The notes beneath the pieces were generated by a model. It had not been told where the DNA came from and made no database searches. It worked only from the letters and a program-made list of their open reading frames with translations. DNA of 64,000 bases from DATLLJ01 sp965229885 (lineage in GTDB: Bacteria > Acidobacteriota > Vicinamibacteria > Vicinamibacterales > CAVVIG01): contig CBDDJX010000003.1 in the NCBI GenBank assembly GCA_965229885.1, forward strand, positions 1,860,001 through 1,924,000. Reading direction: 5' to 3'. Position numbers and translations under genes: made by a program. Shown here one piece after another: positions 47,641 to 57,187 of this stretch (positions are counted from its first letter, which is position 1; the number at the start of each line of letters is the position of its first letter).

Positions 47641-49357
47641 GTGTCCGGGGCGGTTTCGCTTTCGCCCTTTCGCTTTCGCCTTTCGCCTTTCGGTCGGCCC
47701 GCCCTGCCAGCATCTCGCGGGCTGAGGCCCTCAGCCCCTCTGTAATCGCGGCCCCGCCCAGCATCCGCGCGATTTCATTGACCCGGCCCTCGTGGTCGAG
47801 CCGCCGAACGGAGGTCGCGGTGCGCCTCGCGTCGACGCACTTGTCAATTTGAAAATGCGTGTCGGCATATGCCGCAATCTGCGGCAGGTGCGTGATGCAG
47901 AGCACCTGGAACGCCGAGCCGAGCGCATGCAGCTTGCGGCCGACGACGTCGGCGACCCGCCCGCCGATGCCCGCGTCCACTTCGTCGAAGATTAATCCGG
48001 GGACTCCTGTCCCAAGTCGCCGCGCGCCGAAGGTCAGCGTCTTGATCGCGAGCATGATACGTGATAACTCACCGCCAGACACGATGCGGGCGAGCGGGCG
48101 CAAGTCCTCGCCGGGGTTCGGCGACACGAAGAATTCCGCCATGTCGATCCCCTCCGCCGTCCAACCAGACTCCTCGGGAATCGTGTCAGCTGCGCCGGCG
48201 AACCGCACCTCAAACCGCGTGCGCTCCATCGCCAGCTCTGCCAGAAGACGCTCGAGCTCCCGCGCGAACCGGCCTACCGCCTGCCGACGGGCCTTTCCGA
48301 GGGGGCGGGCCGCGCCGAGATATTGCTCGCGGGCCGCCACGTGGTCGCGCTCGAGTTGCGCCATCCGGTCGTCGCCTTGCTGTAATTCATCCAGCTCACT
48401 TCGAAGCGCGCCGCGCCGCGCCACCACCTCGCCGAGCGTCGGGCCGTACTTGCGTTTCAGCCGGTCGAGAAGCGCCAGTCGCTCCTCGACCTGCTGCAGC
48501 CGGGCGGGCGATGCGTCAATCCCGTCGGCGTACCGGCGCAGAAACAGTGCGAGATCCTCGAGCTGAGACTTCAGACCGTCGCGCGCCTCGACATGAGGTT
48601 GAAACGTCGGATCGAGCGCCGCCAGTTCTGACACATGGCGCCAGACGTGGCCGAGCCGGGCCAGGATGGCGTCGTCACTCTCATAAAGGGACGCGTAGCT
48701 TTCCTGGCAGAGCCGCTCGACGCGCTCCGCGCTCGCCAGCACCTGCCGCAACGCCGCCAATTCGACGTCTTCTCCAGGCTGGCCCGGCTCCCCCGCTTTC
48801 ACCGCTCCGCGATCCAGTTCATGCAACTGGAACGTCAGTAGATCGCGTCGCGCGTCGCGGTCGGCGATCGCGTGCCGCAGACGTGACAGCGCATCGGCCG
48901 ACGCGCGCATGGCTTCGAACGCCGCACGGACGGGAGCGACGAGTGGCTCGAGTTGGCCGAAGGCGTCGAGCACACCGAGATGGGTCGACGGATCGAGCAG
49001 CGTCTGATGCTCGTGCTGGCCGTGAATCTCGATGAGGTTCGCCGCCAGCTCCTTCAGGCCGCCCGCCGTCGTGAGGGCGCCATTGACATAGGCGCGGCTG
49101 CGGCCCTGCGCGGTAATCTCGCGCCGCACGAGAATTTCGGTGTCGCCGCTTTCGAAAATCGCTTCGACGCTGGCGGCGTCTTCACCGGTCCTGACGAGGT
49201 CGCCGGAGGCGCGGCCGCCGAGCAGCAGGCCCACGGCTTCCACGAGAATCGACTTGCCCGCGCCGGTTTCGCCGGTGAGGATATTCAGGCCGGCATCGAA
49301 TTCGACCTCGACCGAATCGATAACCGCGAGGTGAGTGATACGTAGAAAGCGGAGCAT
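47630..49357 (-). CDS. recN: DNA repair protein RecN
   Basis: 575 residues. RecN is an SMC-like ATPase recruited to double-strand breaks. Walker A LTGETGAGKSILVEAVGLL is near the start, long coiled coils fill residues 140-370, and the signature (RIVSGGELSRIMLAIKTL), Walker B (GLIFDEVDAGIGG) and a terminal CITHLPQIAAYADTHF are at the end. Start ATG 49357. It overlaps miaB and is divergent from tolQ, with 113 bases between. Confidence 0.92.
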   Translation of the reverse strand: MLRFLRITHLAVIDSVEVEFDAGLNILTGETGAGKSILVEAVGLLLGGRASGDLVRTGEDAASVEAIFESGDTEILVRREITAQGRSRAYVNGALTTAGGLKELAANLIEIHGQHEHQTLLDPSTHLGVLDAFGQLEPLVAPVRAAFEAMRASADALSRLRHAIADRDARRDLLTFQLHELDRGAVKAGEPGQPGEDVELAALRQVLASAERVERLCQESYASLYESDDAILARLGHVWRHVSELAALDPTFQPHVEARDGLKSQLEDLALFLRRYADGIDASPARLQQVEERLALLDRLKRKYGPTLGEVVARRGALRSELDELQQGDDRMAQLERDHVAAREQYLGAARPLGKARRQAVGRFARELERLLAELAMERTRFEVRFAGAADTIPEESGWTAEGIDMAEFFVSPNPGEDLRPLARIVSGGELSRIMLAIKTLTFGARRLGTGVPGLIFDEVDAGIGGRVADVVGRKLHALGSAFQVLCITHLPQIAAYADTHFQIDKCVDARRTATSVRRLDHEGRVNEIARMLGGAAITEGLRASAREMLAGRADRKAKGESERAKAKPPRTHGA

Positions 49358-49390
49358 TAAAAGAGAGCGAACCCCAATCTTAACATAGGT

Positions 49391-49419
49391 TTGACAGCCG
49401 TTTCACCCCGTGCTACAGT
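49391..49419 (+). promoter_or_regulatory. sigma-70-type promoter for the tol-pal operon
   Basis: TTGACA (49391-49396) and TACAGT (49414-49419) are separated by 17 bases, a textbook arrangement. A GGAGG ribosome site at 49461-49465 precedes the TTG start of tolQ. Confidence 0.7.
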
Positions 49420-49470
49420 GGTGTCTATCGCGCTGTTCCAGCGGCGCACAGCTATCTCGCGGAGGACCGT

Positions 49471-50232
49471 TTGCGCACGCTTGGAAGCCCGTTCTATGCC
49501 CTGCAGCTTCAGGGTCAGGACGGAGCTGATGCTGGGAGTTCCGGCTCGCAGATTCTCGACCTGCTCGTCCACACCAGTTACGTCTCGAGAGTGGTCCTCG
49601 TCATTCTTGCGCTCTTCTCCATCGCTTCCTGGAGCGTGATTCTCTACAAGCTCTGGACGTTTCGGCGCTCCGAGCGCCAGACCGCCCAGTTCCTCGACGT
49701 GTTCAGGCGCAGCAATAAGTTTTCCGAGGTTCAGGCCGTCTGCGGATCGCTCATCGCGAGCCCGCTCGTCGGCCTGTTTCAGTCTGCCTACGCCGAACTC
49801 ACCGCCCAACTCCGCGGAAATGCCGTCGACGTGGACCGGCCACAAGCCGCCGCCGGTCGTCCTACGCTGAAGAGTCTCACGGCCGTCGATCGTTCGCTCA
49901 TGCGCGCGTCGCTTGTCGAGGTCAACAAGCTCGAACGGCGGCTGCCGCTCCTCGCCACGACCGCGAGCGTGTCGCCGTTCATCGGGTTATTCGGGACAGT
50001 TTGGGGCATCATGACGGCGTTTCTGAGCATTGGGCAAACCGGCTCGACGAGTCTCAGCGTAGTCGGCACGCCCATCGCCGAGGCGCTCGTCGCCACGGCG
50101 TTCGGCCTCGCGGCGGCCATTCCCGCCCTGGTCGCGTACAACCACCTGTCGAACCGCGTGAAGTTGTTTGCGTCGGGGATGGACGACTTCTCGATGGAGT
50201 TCCTCAATATCACCGAACGAAATTTCACCTGA
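49471..50232 (+). CDS. tolQ: Tol-Pal system motor protein TolQ (MotA/TolQ/ExbB)
   Basis: 253 residues from TTG 49471, supported by GGAGG 5 bases upstream. TolQ forms the proton channel with TolR. Three membrane segments are visible: VVLVILALFSIASWSVILYKL, LLATTASVSPFIGLFGTVWGIM and TPIAEALVATAFGLAAAIPAL, with the family GLFGTVWGIM motif. An N-terminal Gly/Gln stretch is variable. Its stop overlaps the tolR start (TGATG). Confidence 0.9.
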   Translation: MRTLGSPFYALQLQGQDGADAGSSGSQILDLLVHTSYVSRVVLVILALFSIASWSVILYKLWTFRRSERQTAQFLDVFRRSNKFSEVQAVCGSLIASPLVGLFQSAYAELTAQLRGNAVDVDRPQAAAGRPTLKSLTAVDRSLMRASLVEVNKLERRLPLLATTASVSPFIGLFGTVWGIMTAFLSIGQTGSTSLSVVGTPIAEALVATAFGLAAAIPALVAYNHLSNRVKLFASGMDDFSMEFLNITERNFT

Positions 50233-50693
50233 TGCCAAAAGTCCACGACGCCGGCGACCACGGGGCGGGCCGGGCCGGACGGAGCCGCCGCGTCGCCAGT
50301 TCGCTCGCCGAGATTAATATTGTCCCGCTTGTCGACGTCATGCTGGTACTGCTCATTATCTTCATGGTCACCGCGCCGCTCCTCCAGCGCGGCGTCGATC
50401 TCAGCCTGCCGACAGCCGCCCGCGCCAATCCGATTCAGGGCGAGCGCATCTTCATCAGCGTACCCGCCGCATTTCGCCGGGATCGCACGGTGTACCTGGC
50501 GGACGAGCCCATCCGTCTTGCGATTCTTCGCGAACGCGTCCGTCAAAAGGTAGAGAATCAGACTGATACGCAGGTCTTCCTCCGCGTCGACGGAGGCCTG
50601 CAGATTCAGGATCAGATGGACGTCATCGATCAACTGTACGCAGCAGGCGTCTCCAAGATTGGGCTTGTGACCAAGATGCCAGGGGAGAAATAA
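50232..50693 (+). CDS. tolR: Tol-Pal system protein TolR (ExbD family)
   Basis: 153 residues. The single membrane helix INIVPLVDVMLVLLIIFMVTAP carries the conserved Asp needed for proton passage (PLVDVML). The periplasmic domain ends VIDQLYAAGVSKIGLVTK. A charged N-terminal leader (DAGDHGAGRAGRSRR) is cytoplasmic. It overlaps tolQ and abuts the TolA-like gene. Confidence 0.9.
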   Translation: MPKVHDAGDHGAGRAGRSRRVASSLAEINIVPLVDVMLVLLIIFMVTAPLLQRGVDLSLPTAARANPIQGERIFISVPAAFRRDRTVYLADEPIRLAILRERVRQKVENQTDTQVFLRVDGGLQIQDQMDVIDQLYAAGVSKIGLVTKMPGEK

Positions 50694-51478
50694 TGGACGT
50701 CACCGACGTCCTTCGCGATCGCATGGACGAGCCGTCGGGGCTTCAGTACATGGCGGCCGTGTCGGTCGCCGCGCACGTCGTATTGTTCGGGGCCTTCATG
50801 GTCGCCCCCGGCAAGTGGCTGTTGTCGCAAACGGCGGAGGCCACCCCGAAAGTGATGACCATCACGCTCGGGGGCGGCGGCGATGGACCGCAAAACGGCG
50901 GCTTCACCGCGATGGGTGGCCGGCCGGTTCAGGCGGAAATGCGGCCCGACGCGCCGCGGGAAGCAGTTCGTCCACCAGCGGCGGCGGCTCCAGAGATGAC
51001 CATGCCCACGCAGGGAGCCAAGCCGGCAAAGGCGTCGTCGGCAGCCGTCAAGCAGGCGCCCGTTGATGCACGTGGGCGGACGCCTACTAAAGGTACTGAC
51101 ACGCGGGCGGGCAGTACGGTCGCCATGACGGGCGCGCGCGGCGAGGGCTTCGGGCTCTCGACGGGAGGCGGTCCCGGCGCCGGCTCGCGGCTTGACGTTG
51201 CGGATTTCTGCTGCCCCGACTATCTCGCGACAATGGTCACGCGCATCAAGGCGAACTGGAGCGAGCGTCAGAACATCGCGGGCGTGGCCATGATCAAGTT
51301 CACGATTCGGCGCGACGGCACGTTGGAGGATATCTCGCTCGAGCAATCGAGCAGCTTCCCGATCGCCGACCTTGCCGCACAGCGCGCGGTCATCCTGACG
51401 AGACAGCTGCCGCCGCTGCCCGACGCGTTCCCGAACCCGACGCTCACGGTGCATCTCAACTTTCAGTACCAGCGGTGA
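50693..51478 (+). CDS. tolA: TolA/TonB-like energy transducer
   Basis: 261 residues. One N-terminal anchor (MAAVSVAAHVVLFGAFMVAP) is followed by an Ala/Pro/Gly-rich extended region (residues 60-165) and a C-terminal TonB/TolA domain (FTIRRDGTLEDISLEQSSSF, LTVHLNFQYQR). Between TolR and TolB it most probably plays the TolA role. CC in DVADFCCPDY is unusual. Start ATG 50693 overlaps the tolR stop. Confidence 0.8.
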   Translation: MDVTDVLRDRMDEPSGLQYMAAVSVAAHVVLFGAFMVAPGKWLLSQTAEATPKVMTITLGGGGDGPQNGGFTAMGGRPVQAEMRPDAPREAVRPPAAAAPEMTMPTQGAKPAKASSAAVKQAPVDARGRTPTKGTDTRAGSTVAMTGARGEGFGLSTGGGPGAGSRLDVADFCCPDYLATMVTRIKANWSERQNIAGVAMIKFTIRRDGTLEDISLEQSSSFPIADLAAQRAVILTRQLPPLPDAFPNPTLTVHLNFQYQR

Positions 51479-51493
51479 CCCGAATGGTTCAGG

Positions 51494-52897
51494 ATGTCTG
51501 ACACAAGACCATCGAGACCCCACCCGACACGCCTACTGGCGGCCGTCGCGGTGGCTGTCCTCCTGACGCTCGGCGCCCGGGCCCAGCAGCCGACACCGGC
51601 TGCTCCGCCAGCGTCCCAGCAGCCCGGCGACATCACGACGACGATCACCGGCGAAGGCGGCTCGGCCCCGCGCTTGGCTGTTCCTGAATTCATCGCGCTG
51701 ACGCGCGACGCGGAGACGCAGGCGATCGCCAGTACGATTACCCAAACCTTGTTCGACGACCTGACGTTCGAGCGCGAGTTCGCGCTGGTGCCGCGCGACA
51801 TCTACTCGACGATTTCGGCCGCCACAGGCTTTTCGGACGTGCCGTTCGATCGCTGGAGGGAATTGAACGCCGACGGCCTCATCATCGGCACCGTGCAGAA
51901 GCTGCCCACCGGGATCAGGATCGAGGTCCGGCTGTTCGACATGCGCAGCCGCCAGCCGCTCCCCCCCATGGTATTTGGCAAGGAGTACAGCGGGTCGGCC
52001 GCGAACCCTCGTATGTACGCGCACACGGCGGCGGACGAGATCCATCAGTCGCAGCGCGCGCTGCGCGGCGTCGCCAGGACGAAGCTGACGTTTGATTCCG
52101 ATCGCGACGGCGAGCGGATGACGGGAACGATTGAGGACCGGTCCGTGAAGGAAATCTACATTGCGGATTACGACGGCGAAAATCAGCGGCGCGTCACCGT
52201 CGGGAAATCGCTCAACATCACGCCGACCTGGTCGCCCGATGGGCGTTCCATCGCGTACTCGTCGTACCGCCGCGGGCAGCCGAACATCTTCATCTCAAAC
52301 ATCTATCAGGGCACGCTGGAGGAGTTGACGAAGGCCGCCGGAAACAATTTCACGCCGTCGTGGTCGCCGGACGGCACACGCCTCTGCTTCGCCTCCACGC
52401 GCGACGGCAACATCGAGCTCTACGTCGTCAACCGCGACGGCTCGAACATCCGCCGGCTGACGCATCATGCGGCGAGCGACATCACGCCGACCTGGGCGCC
52501 GTCGGGCACGCAGATCGCGTTCACGTCGGACCGCACCGGCACGCCGCAGATCTACATCGTCGGCGCCGATGGCCTAGGGCTCCAGAAGCTGACATCGGAA
52601 CCGTACGCCGATCGGGCGACGTGGTCTCCGGCGCCGTTCAACGAGGTCGCCTACACCGCTCGTACCGGGCCGGGTAACGACGTCAAAGTCATCAGCCTGG
52701 CGACGCGCGAGGTGCGGCAGCTCACCTTTGGCGAAGGCACGAACGAAAGCCCGTCTTGGGCGCCTAATGGCCGTCACCTCGCGTTCACGTCGACGCGATC
52801 GGGCAAGACGCAGATCTTCACGATCGCACGCGATGGAAAGAACCTAAAGCAGATCACGCGAACCGGAAACAATTACCAGCCGGATTGGTCGAGATGA
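51494..52897 (+). CDS. tolB: Tol-Pal periplasmic beta-propeller TolB
   Basis: 467 residues. Signal peptide (LLAAVAVAVLLTLGARAQ), N-terminal TolB domain (residues 50-180) and a six-bladed WD40-like propeller with repeated WSPDG/SWAPNG blades (TPTWSPDGRSIAYSS, TPSWSPDGTRLCFAS, APSGTQIAFTSD, SWAPNGRHLAFTS). It binds Pal and is released by TolA during constriction. Frame intact. Confidence 0.92.
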   Translation: MSDTRPSRPHPTRLLAAVAVAVLLTLGARAQQPTPAAPPASQQPGDITTTITGEGGSAPRLAVPEFIALTRDAETQAIASTITQTLFDDLTFEREFALVPRDIYSTISAATGFSDVPFDRWRELNADGLIIGTVQKLPTGIRIEVRLFDMRSRQPLPPMVFGKEYSGSAANPRMYAHTAADEIHQSQRALRGVARTKLTFDSDRDGERMTGTIEDRSVKEIYIADYDGENQRRVTVGKSLNITPTWSPDGRSIAYSSYRRGQPNIFISNIYQGTLEELTKAAGNNFTPSWSPDGTRLCFASTRDGNIELYVVNRDGSNIRRLTHHAASDITPTWAPSGTQIAFTSDRTGTPQIYIVGADGLGLQKLTSEPYADRATWSPAPFNEVAYTARTGPGNDVKVISLATREVRQLTFGEGTNESPSWAPNGRHLAFTSTRSGKTQIFTIARDGKNLKQITRTGNNYQPDWSR

Positions 52898-52926
52898 AAC
52901 GCGCGCACCAAGAGGGAGTGTTTACG

Positions 52927-53532
52927 ATGACGATGCGTCCGGTGGCCTCGATTCTCCCTGTGGGGTTTGTGGGGTTTGTGGGGTTTGTGGTGCTTGCCCT
53001 GGGATTCACCACCGCGTGCGGTGGCAAGACCGCGCCCGTGGCGAGACCGATGCCTCCGCCGCCACCGACCGCCTCCGCCTCGCCCGAGCGGCCGCCGGCG
53101 CCGCCGGAACCGGTCGCCGAGCCGACGGTCGTGCCGGCCGAGCCGGTGCCGAGCGACTCCATTTCGTCGGCGTCGCTCGACGATCTCAATCGCACCTCGC
53201 CGCTCAAGCCGGTGTTCTTCGACTACGACAGCGCCGAGCTCGGGGCCCCGGCGCAGGCGGCGCTGACTGAAAACATCGCGGTCCTGAAGCGATACCCCAC
53301 GTGGACCGTGACCCTCGAGGGCCACTGCGACGAACGCGGCACCGCGGAGTACAATCTGGCGCTCGGCGAACGGCGCGCGGACGCCACTCGAACCTACCTG
53401 GTCTCGCTCGGCATTCCCGCCAGCAGGTTGAGGACCGTCAGCTACGGCAAGGAATTCCCGTTCGATCCAGGACACGACGAGGCGGCGTACGCGAAGAACC
53501 GGCGCGCGCACCTCGTCATCACCGCGCAGTGA
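52927..53532 (+). CDS. pal: peptidoglycan-associated lipoprotein Pal (OmpA domain)
   Basis: 201 residues from ATG 52927, with AGAGGGAG just upstream; longer starts (52885) would overlap tolB. The lipoprotein signal includes VGFVGFVGFV, encoded by three 9-base repeats, and ends FTTAC. A Pro-rich linker follows, then the OmpA domain: FFDYDSAELGA, VTLEGHCDERGTAEYNLALGERRA and DEAAYAKNRRAHLVI, the peptidoglycan-binding residues. It holds the outer membrane to the wall. Confidence 0.9.
   Translation: MTMRPVASILPVGFVGFVGFVVLALGFTTACGGKTAPVARPMPPPPPTASASPERPPAPPEPVAEPTVVPAEPVPSDSISSASLDDLNRTSPLKPVFFDYDSAELGAPAQAALTENIAVLKRYPTWTVTLEGHCDERGTAEYNLALGERRADATRTYLVSLGIPASRLRTVSYGKEFPFDPGHDEAAYAKNRRAHLVITAQ
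52960..52986 (+). repeat. 9-bp tandem repeat in the Pal signal peptide
   Basis: Three exact copies of GTGGGGTTT in frame, encoding Val-Gly-Phe repeats in the hydrophobic core of the lipoprotein signal. A gain or loss of a unit would change signal length by three residues without a frameshift. Confidence 0.75.
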
Positions 53533-53539
53533 GAGATCT

Positions 53540-54430
53540 ATGAGCGTCGGCACAGTATCGAGCCTCGGCACACTCCGCGCCCCTGGCGCCTTGTTCATCC
53601 TGCTGACCGTGGCGCTCGTGACGCCGGCTGCCGCGCAAAGCAAGGCGCAGCGGCAGATGATGGCCGACCTTCGGATGCTGCAGGAGCAGAACCAGACGCT
53701 CCAGAACGTGCTCGGGTCGATCGCCGAAGCGATCAAGGCGGTCAACACCCGCCTCGACGATCAGGTCAAGGTCACCGGCAAGGCGATGGCCGACGAGAAG
53801 CTGATCATCGGCAACCTGGCCAACACCGTCCGGGAAATCCGTGAAAAGCTCGACGACAACAACGTGCGGCTGGGATCGCTCAACCAGGAGGTCGAGGCGC
53901 TTCGTCAGGGCCTTCAGCAACTCAACGCCCGTCCCGCCGTCCCCGACACCGCCACACTGGAGGCGCCTCCGGGCGCTGGGGGCCCTGGGGCCACTGACAC
54001 CGGCGTGGCGCCCGCGGTCGCCCTGCCGCCGCCCGGCGTCATATTCGGGACGTCGCCGCAGAAGCTGTATGACGAGGCGTACGCGGACTACACGCTCGCC
54101 CAATGGGATCTCGCCATCGCCGGATTCGAGGCCGTGATCAAGTACTTCCCGATATCGGCACGGGCGGCCGACGCTCAGGTCTACATCGGGCACTCGTACC
54201 TGCAGGCAGGCAAGAACGACAGGGCGGCCGACGCCTACGATCTCGCGATTCGCAGCTACCCGAGCGCCCCGGCGCTGCCGGAGGCGTATTACAAGAAAGG
54301 CGTGGTGCTCAAGGCCCTGAAGCGCCCCGACGAAGCGCGCGCGGCCTTCGAGTACGTCGTAAAGACGTATCCCGACAGTTCGTCGGCGACCCTGGCGAAG
54401 CAGCAGATCGTCGCACAGCCCAAGCCCTGA
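53540..54430 (+). CDS. cpoB: Tol-Pal system coordinator CpoB (YbgF)
   Basis: 296 residues. Signal peptide (FILLTVALVTPAAAQ), an N-terminal trimerising coiled coil (residues 35-140; DLRMLQEQNQTLQNVLGSI) and a C-terminal TPR domain with three tetratricopeptide repeats (KLYDEAYADYTLAQWDLAIAG, DAQVYIGHSYLQAGKNDRAAD, YKKGVVLKALKRPDEARAAF). CpoB links Tol-Pal to peptidoglycan synthesis. Last of the operon, 8 bases after pal. Confidence 0.88.
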   Translation: MSVGTVSSLGTLRAPGALFILLTVALVTPAAAQSKAQRQMMADLRMLQEQNQTLQNVLGSIAEAIKAVNTRLDDQVKVTGKAMADEKLIIGNLANTVREIREKLDDNNVRLGSLNQEVEALRQGLQQLNARPAVPDTATLEAPPGAGGPGATDTGVAPAVALPPPGVIFGTSPQKLYDEAYADYTLAQWDLAIAGFEAVIKYFPISARAADAQVYIGHSYLQAGKNDRAADAYDLAIRSYPSAPALPEAYYKKGVVLKALKRPDEARAAFEYVVKTYPDSSSATLAKQQIVAQPKP

Positions 54431-54548
54431 CGGGAAGGTGGAGCGTAGAACTTAGACGCGAGAAGGTCGAAGGACGATGTAGAATACCGTCCTACTTTCA
54501 ACTTCTGAGTTCCTCGTTCTAACTTCCGAGTTCGCCAAGGATCCGTGC

Positions 54549-54986
54549 ATGGGAAGCGTCAATAAAGTCATCCTCGTCGGCAATCTCGGGCGCGACGCCG
54601 AGTTGCGATACACACCCGGCGGCGCGGCGGTCGCGACGATCAACATGGCGACGACCGAGGTCTGGAACGACAAGGCCGGCCAGCGACAGGAAAAAACTGA
54701 GTGGCATCGGGTCGTGCTCTGGGGCAAGTCGGCCGAGTCGCTGACGGAGTATCTGACTAAGGGCAAGCAGATTTACGTCGAGGGGCGGCTGCAGACGCGC
54801 CAGTGGGACGACAAGGACGGCAACAAGCGGTACACGACCGAGATCCGGAGCGACAAAATCGTCCTGCTCGGCGGCGGGGGCCGCGGGCCATCGGCCGATC
54901 GCGGCGGAGACAGCCCGGGCGGCCACGCAGGCGCCCCGGCGTCGGAGTCGTCAGAGCCGCTTACCGACGACGACATACCCTTCTGA
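54549..54986 (+). CDS. ssb: single-stranded DNA-binding protein
   Basis: 145 residues. OB fold with MGSVNKVILVGNLGRDAELRY, TTEVWNDKAGQRQEKTEWHRVVLWGKSAE (seen in pieces), and a flexible Gly/Ser tail that ends DDDIPF, the conserved acidic hook that recruits repair and replication partners. It is 118 bases from cpoB; that gap has direct AACTTC(T/C)GAGTTC repeats but no clear promoter. Confidence 0.93.
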   Translation: MGSVNKVILVGNLGRDAELRYTPGGAAVATINMATTEVWNDKAGQRQEKTEWHRVVLWGKSAESLTEYLTKGKQIYVEGRLQTRQWDDKDGNKRYTTEIRSDKIVLLGGGGRGPSADRGGDSPGGHAGAPASESSEPLTDDDIPF

Positions 54987-54991
54987 TCTCT

Positions 54992-55030
54992 GAATCTGAG
55001 GATCCAATGCTGAAATGGATCCTCAGATTC
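54992..55030. terminator. bidirectional hairpin terminator between ssb and the cupin gene
   Basis: A perfect 15-bp stem (54992-55006 with 55016-55030) around a 9-base loop. It lies between two convergent genes, 5 bases after the ssb stop and directly next to the cupin stop. No long T-run follows on either strand. Confidence 0.75.
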
Positions 55031-55393
55031 TCAGATTGTCTTGTCCTCACGCCCATACCTGTCCTCAAGTCGTACCACGTCATCAATCTCTGGCGTGGAG
55101 ACCTCGAAGATATCGCTGTCTTTGATCGCCGTCATCCGGTGAATCGTCTTCGGCGTGATGTGCACGCGCTCGCCGGGGTGCATCTCGCGCTTGACGAGCG
55201 CCTTGCCCTCCTGAATTTCGAATAACAGCAGGCCCGAGTGGAGGTAGATCGTCTCGTCCTTCAGGTTGTGATACTGGAGGCTGAGCGCATGGCCGGCGTT
55301 CACGTGGATCAGTTTACCGACGTACCGATCTGTTTTCGCCCAGTGCAGCTCGTAGCCCCACGGTTTCTCGACGCGCGTGACATCTGCGTTCAC
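55031..55393 (-). CDS. cupin, mannose-6-phosphate isomerase type II-like
   Basis: 120 residues, one RmlC-like cupin. TRVEKPWGYELHWA begins the fold; HNLKDETIYLHSG and HPGERVHITPKTIHRMTA carry the metal-binding His and Glu residues of cupin motifs 1 and 2. It resembles the C-terminal isomerase part of GDP-mannose pyrophosphorylase fusions. It could isomerise a sugar phosphate or simply bind sugar. It lies 12 bases downstream of ptsI and is probably co-transcribed. Confidence 0.75.
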   Translation of the reverse strand: MNADVTRVEKPWGYELHWAKTDRYVGKLIHVNAGHALSLQYHNLKDETIYLHSGLLLFEIQEGKALVKREMHPGERVHITPKTIHRMTAIKDSDIFEVSTPEIDDVVRLEDRYGREDKTI

Positions 55394-55405
55394 AACGTAC
55401 TCCCG

Positions 55406-57187
55406 CTATTCATGGATTGAGGAGAGGCGGCCGAAGGCCGCCATCAACTCGCGTTCGATGTCTTCGACGGTGGCCAGCTTCAGGATGCGGCGCGCCAGGG
55501 CCCGCAGGTCATCGGAGCGGACCTCCGAGAGGACCTGTTTCGCCGTCGGAATCGCCGCCGGCGTCATGCTGAACTCGGTCAGCCCCAGACCGACGAGCAG
55601 CGTCAGCAGCGCCGGGTCCGATGCCATCTCGCCGCAGAGCGACACCGGGATTCGCTGGCGCACAGCCGCGCGGCGCACCATCACGATCACCCGCAGAATC
55701 GCCGGGTGCAGCGGCTCGTACAGCCGCGACACGCGCTCGTCGGCACGATCGACGGCGAGGCAATACTGAATCAGATCGTTGGTGCCAATCGAGAAGAAGT
55801 CGACTTCGCGCGCCAGCAGATCGGCGGTGTATGCCGCGGCCGGAATCTCAATCACGACGCCGATCGGCACCTCTGGCACCGCCCCGCCACGCCGCACCAG
55901 TTCAGCGGCTGCCGCTTTCACCATGCGCCGGGCCTCGCGCAGCTGTTCCACGCTCGAGACGAACGGAAACATGATCCGCAGCCGGCCCTGGCCGCCCTCG
56001 GAACAATCCCGCGCCGCGCGCAGGAGCGCCCGCAACTGGATCTGGAATGGTTCCGGCCGCATGAGGCTCAGCCGAAGGCCGCGCAACCCCTGACAGCTGG
56101 CCCGTTCTTCGTCGACGACCCAGCCACCCGCCAGCGTTTGCCGCGTCAGCTGGGATGCCAGCTGATCTTCGTCGGCGTCGAACGTCCGGACGGTGACCGT
56201 CTCCGGAGCCATGCCTTCGAGCATGCCGCGGTACGTCTCGTACTGTTCGTCCTCGCTGATGGCGGCGCCGGACGGCCCAGTCAGCAGGAACTCCGATCGA
56301 TAGAGGCCGATGCCTTCGGCGCCGGCGTAGCGGGCCGCGGCTAGATCGTTCGGAAACTCGATATTCGCCTCGAGGCGAATGCGCACGCCGTCGGCGGTCG
56401 TGGCGGGACGACGCCGCAGGGCATCGCCGCCAACCGCCCGGCGATGATCCTCGCCGCGCGCCGCGCGCGCGAGCTCGTCTGGGGTCGGATCGACCAGCAC
56501 CGCGCCGGTGGTGCCGTCGATGACGACGAGCTGACCCGCCTCGACGACGTCGCTGGCGTTATGCAGCCCGACCACCGCGGGCACCTCCAGCGAGCGGGCC
56601 AGAATCGCGGCGTGGGAGGTCCGACTGCCCGCATCGGTCGCGAAGCCGCGGACCCTCGTCCAGTCCACGTGCGCCGCAAGCGACGGCGTGAGCTCGTCGG
56701 CGATGATGACCGACGACTCGTCGAGCTCACGCAGCAGCTCGCGGGGCGTGGCCACGCCCTGCCACAGGTTCATCTTGAGTCGGCCAGCGAGATCCGACAC
56801 GTCGCCCGTCCGCTCGCGCAGGTATGGGTCCGCGGCCTCCTCGAACACCGAGTTGAATTCATGGAAGACCTGTTGCACGGCCCACTCGGCGTTGACACGC
56901 TGCTCGCGCACGATGTCGGCAACCCGCGAGACCAGCATCGGGTCGTCGAGCATCAGCAGCTGCGCGTCGAACAGCGACGCCAGTTCAGGGCGCCGCCGGG
57001 CGACGCGCGCGCGGATGTCGAGGAGCTGCTGCCGTGAGCGCTCGCGGCTCTTCTCGAGCCGCGCGAGCTCGGAGTCGAGGCGAGTCTCTCCGATCTGATA
57101 CCGGAGCACGTGAGCGCGCTGGATCAGGAGCACCGCGCGGCCAGCCACCACGCCAGGGGAGACGCCGATGCCATTCAGGCGCCGCAC
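55406..57187 (-). CDS. ptsI: PTS enzyme I
   Basis: 593 residues. EI takes phosphate from PEP and passes it to HPr. The N-terminal swivel domain has the active His in TDAGSRTSHAAILARSLEVP. The TIM-barrel domain has EGIGLYRSEFLL, MFPFVSSVEQLREARR, SIGTNDLIQYCLAVDR and the catalytic Cys in SLCGEMASDP. All needed residues are present. It overlaps ptsH by 13 bases. Confidence 0.93.
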   Translation of the reverse strand: MRRLNGIGVSPGVVAGRAVLLIQRAHVLRYQIGETRLDSELARLEKSRERSRQQLLDIRARVARRRPELASLFDAQLLMLDDPMLVSRVADIVREQRVNAEWAVQQVFHEFNSVFEEAADPYLRERTGDVSDLAGRLKMNLWQGVATPRELLRELDESSVIIADELTPSLAAHVDWTRVRGFATDAGSRTSHAAILARSLEVPAVVGLHNASDVVEAGQLVVIDGTTGAVLVDPTPDELARAARGEDHRRAVGGDALRRRPATTADGVRIRLEANIEFPNDLAAARYAGAEGIGLYRSEFLLTGPSGAAISEDEQYETYRGMLEGMAPETVTVRTFDADEDQLASQLTRQTLAGGWVVDEERASCQGLRGLRLSLMRPEPFQIQLRALLRAARDCSEGGQGRLRIMFPFVSSVEQLREARRMVKAAAAELVRRGGAVPEVPIGVVIEIPAAAYTADLLAREVDFFSIGTNDLIQYCLAVDRADERVSRLYEPLHPAILRVIVMVRRAAVRQRIPVSLCGEMASDPALLTLLVGLGLTEFSMTPAAIPTAKQVLSEVRSDDLRALARRILKLATVEDIERELMAAFGRLSSIHE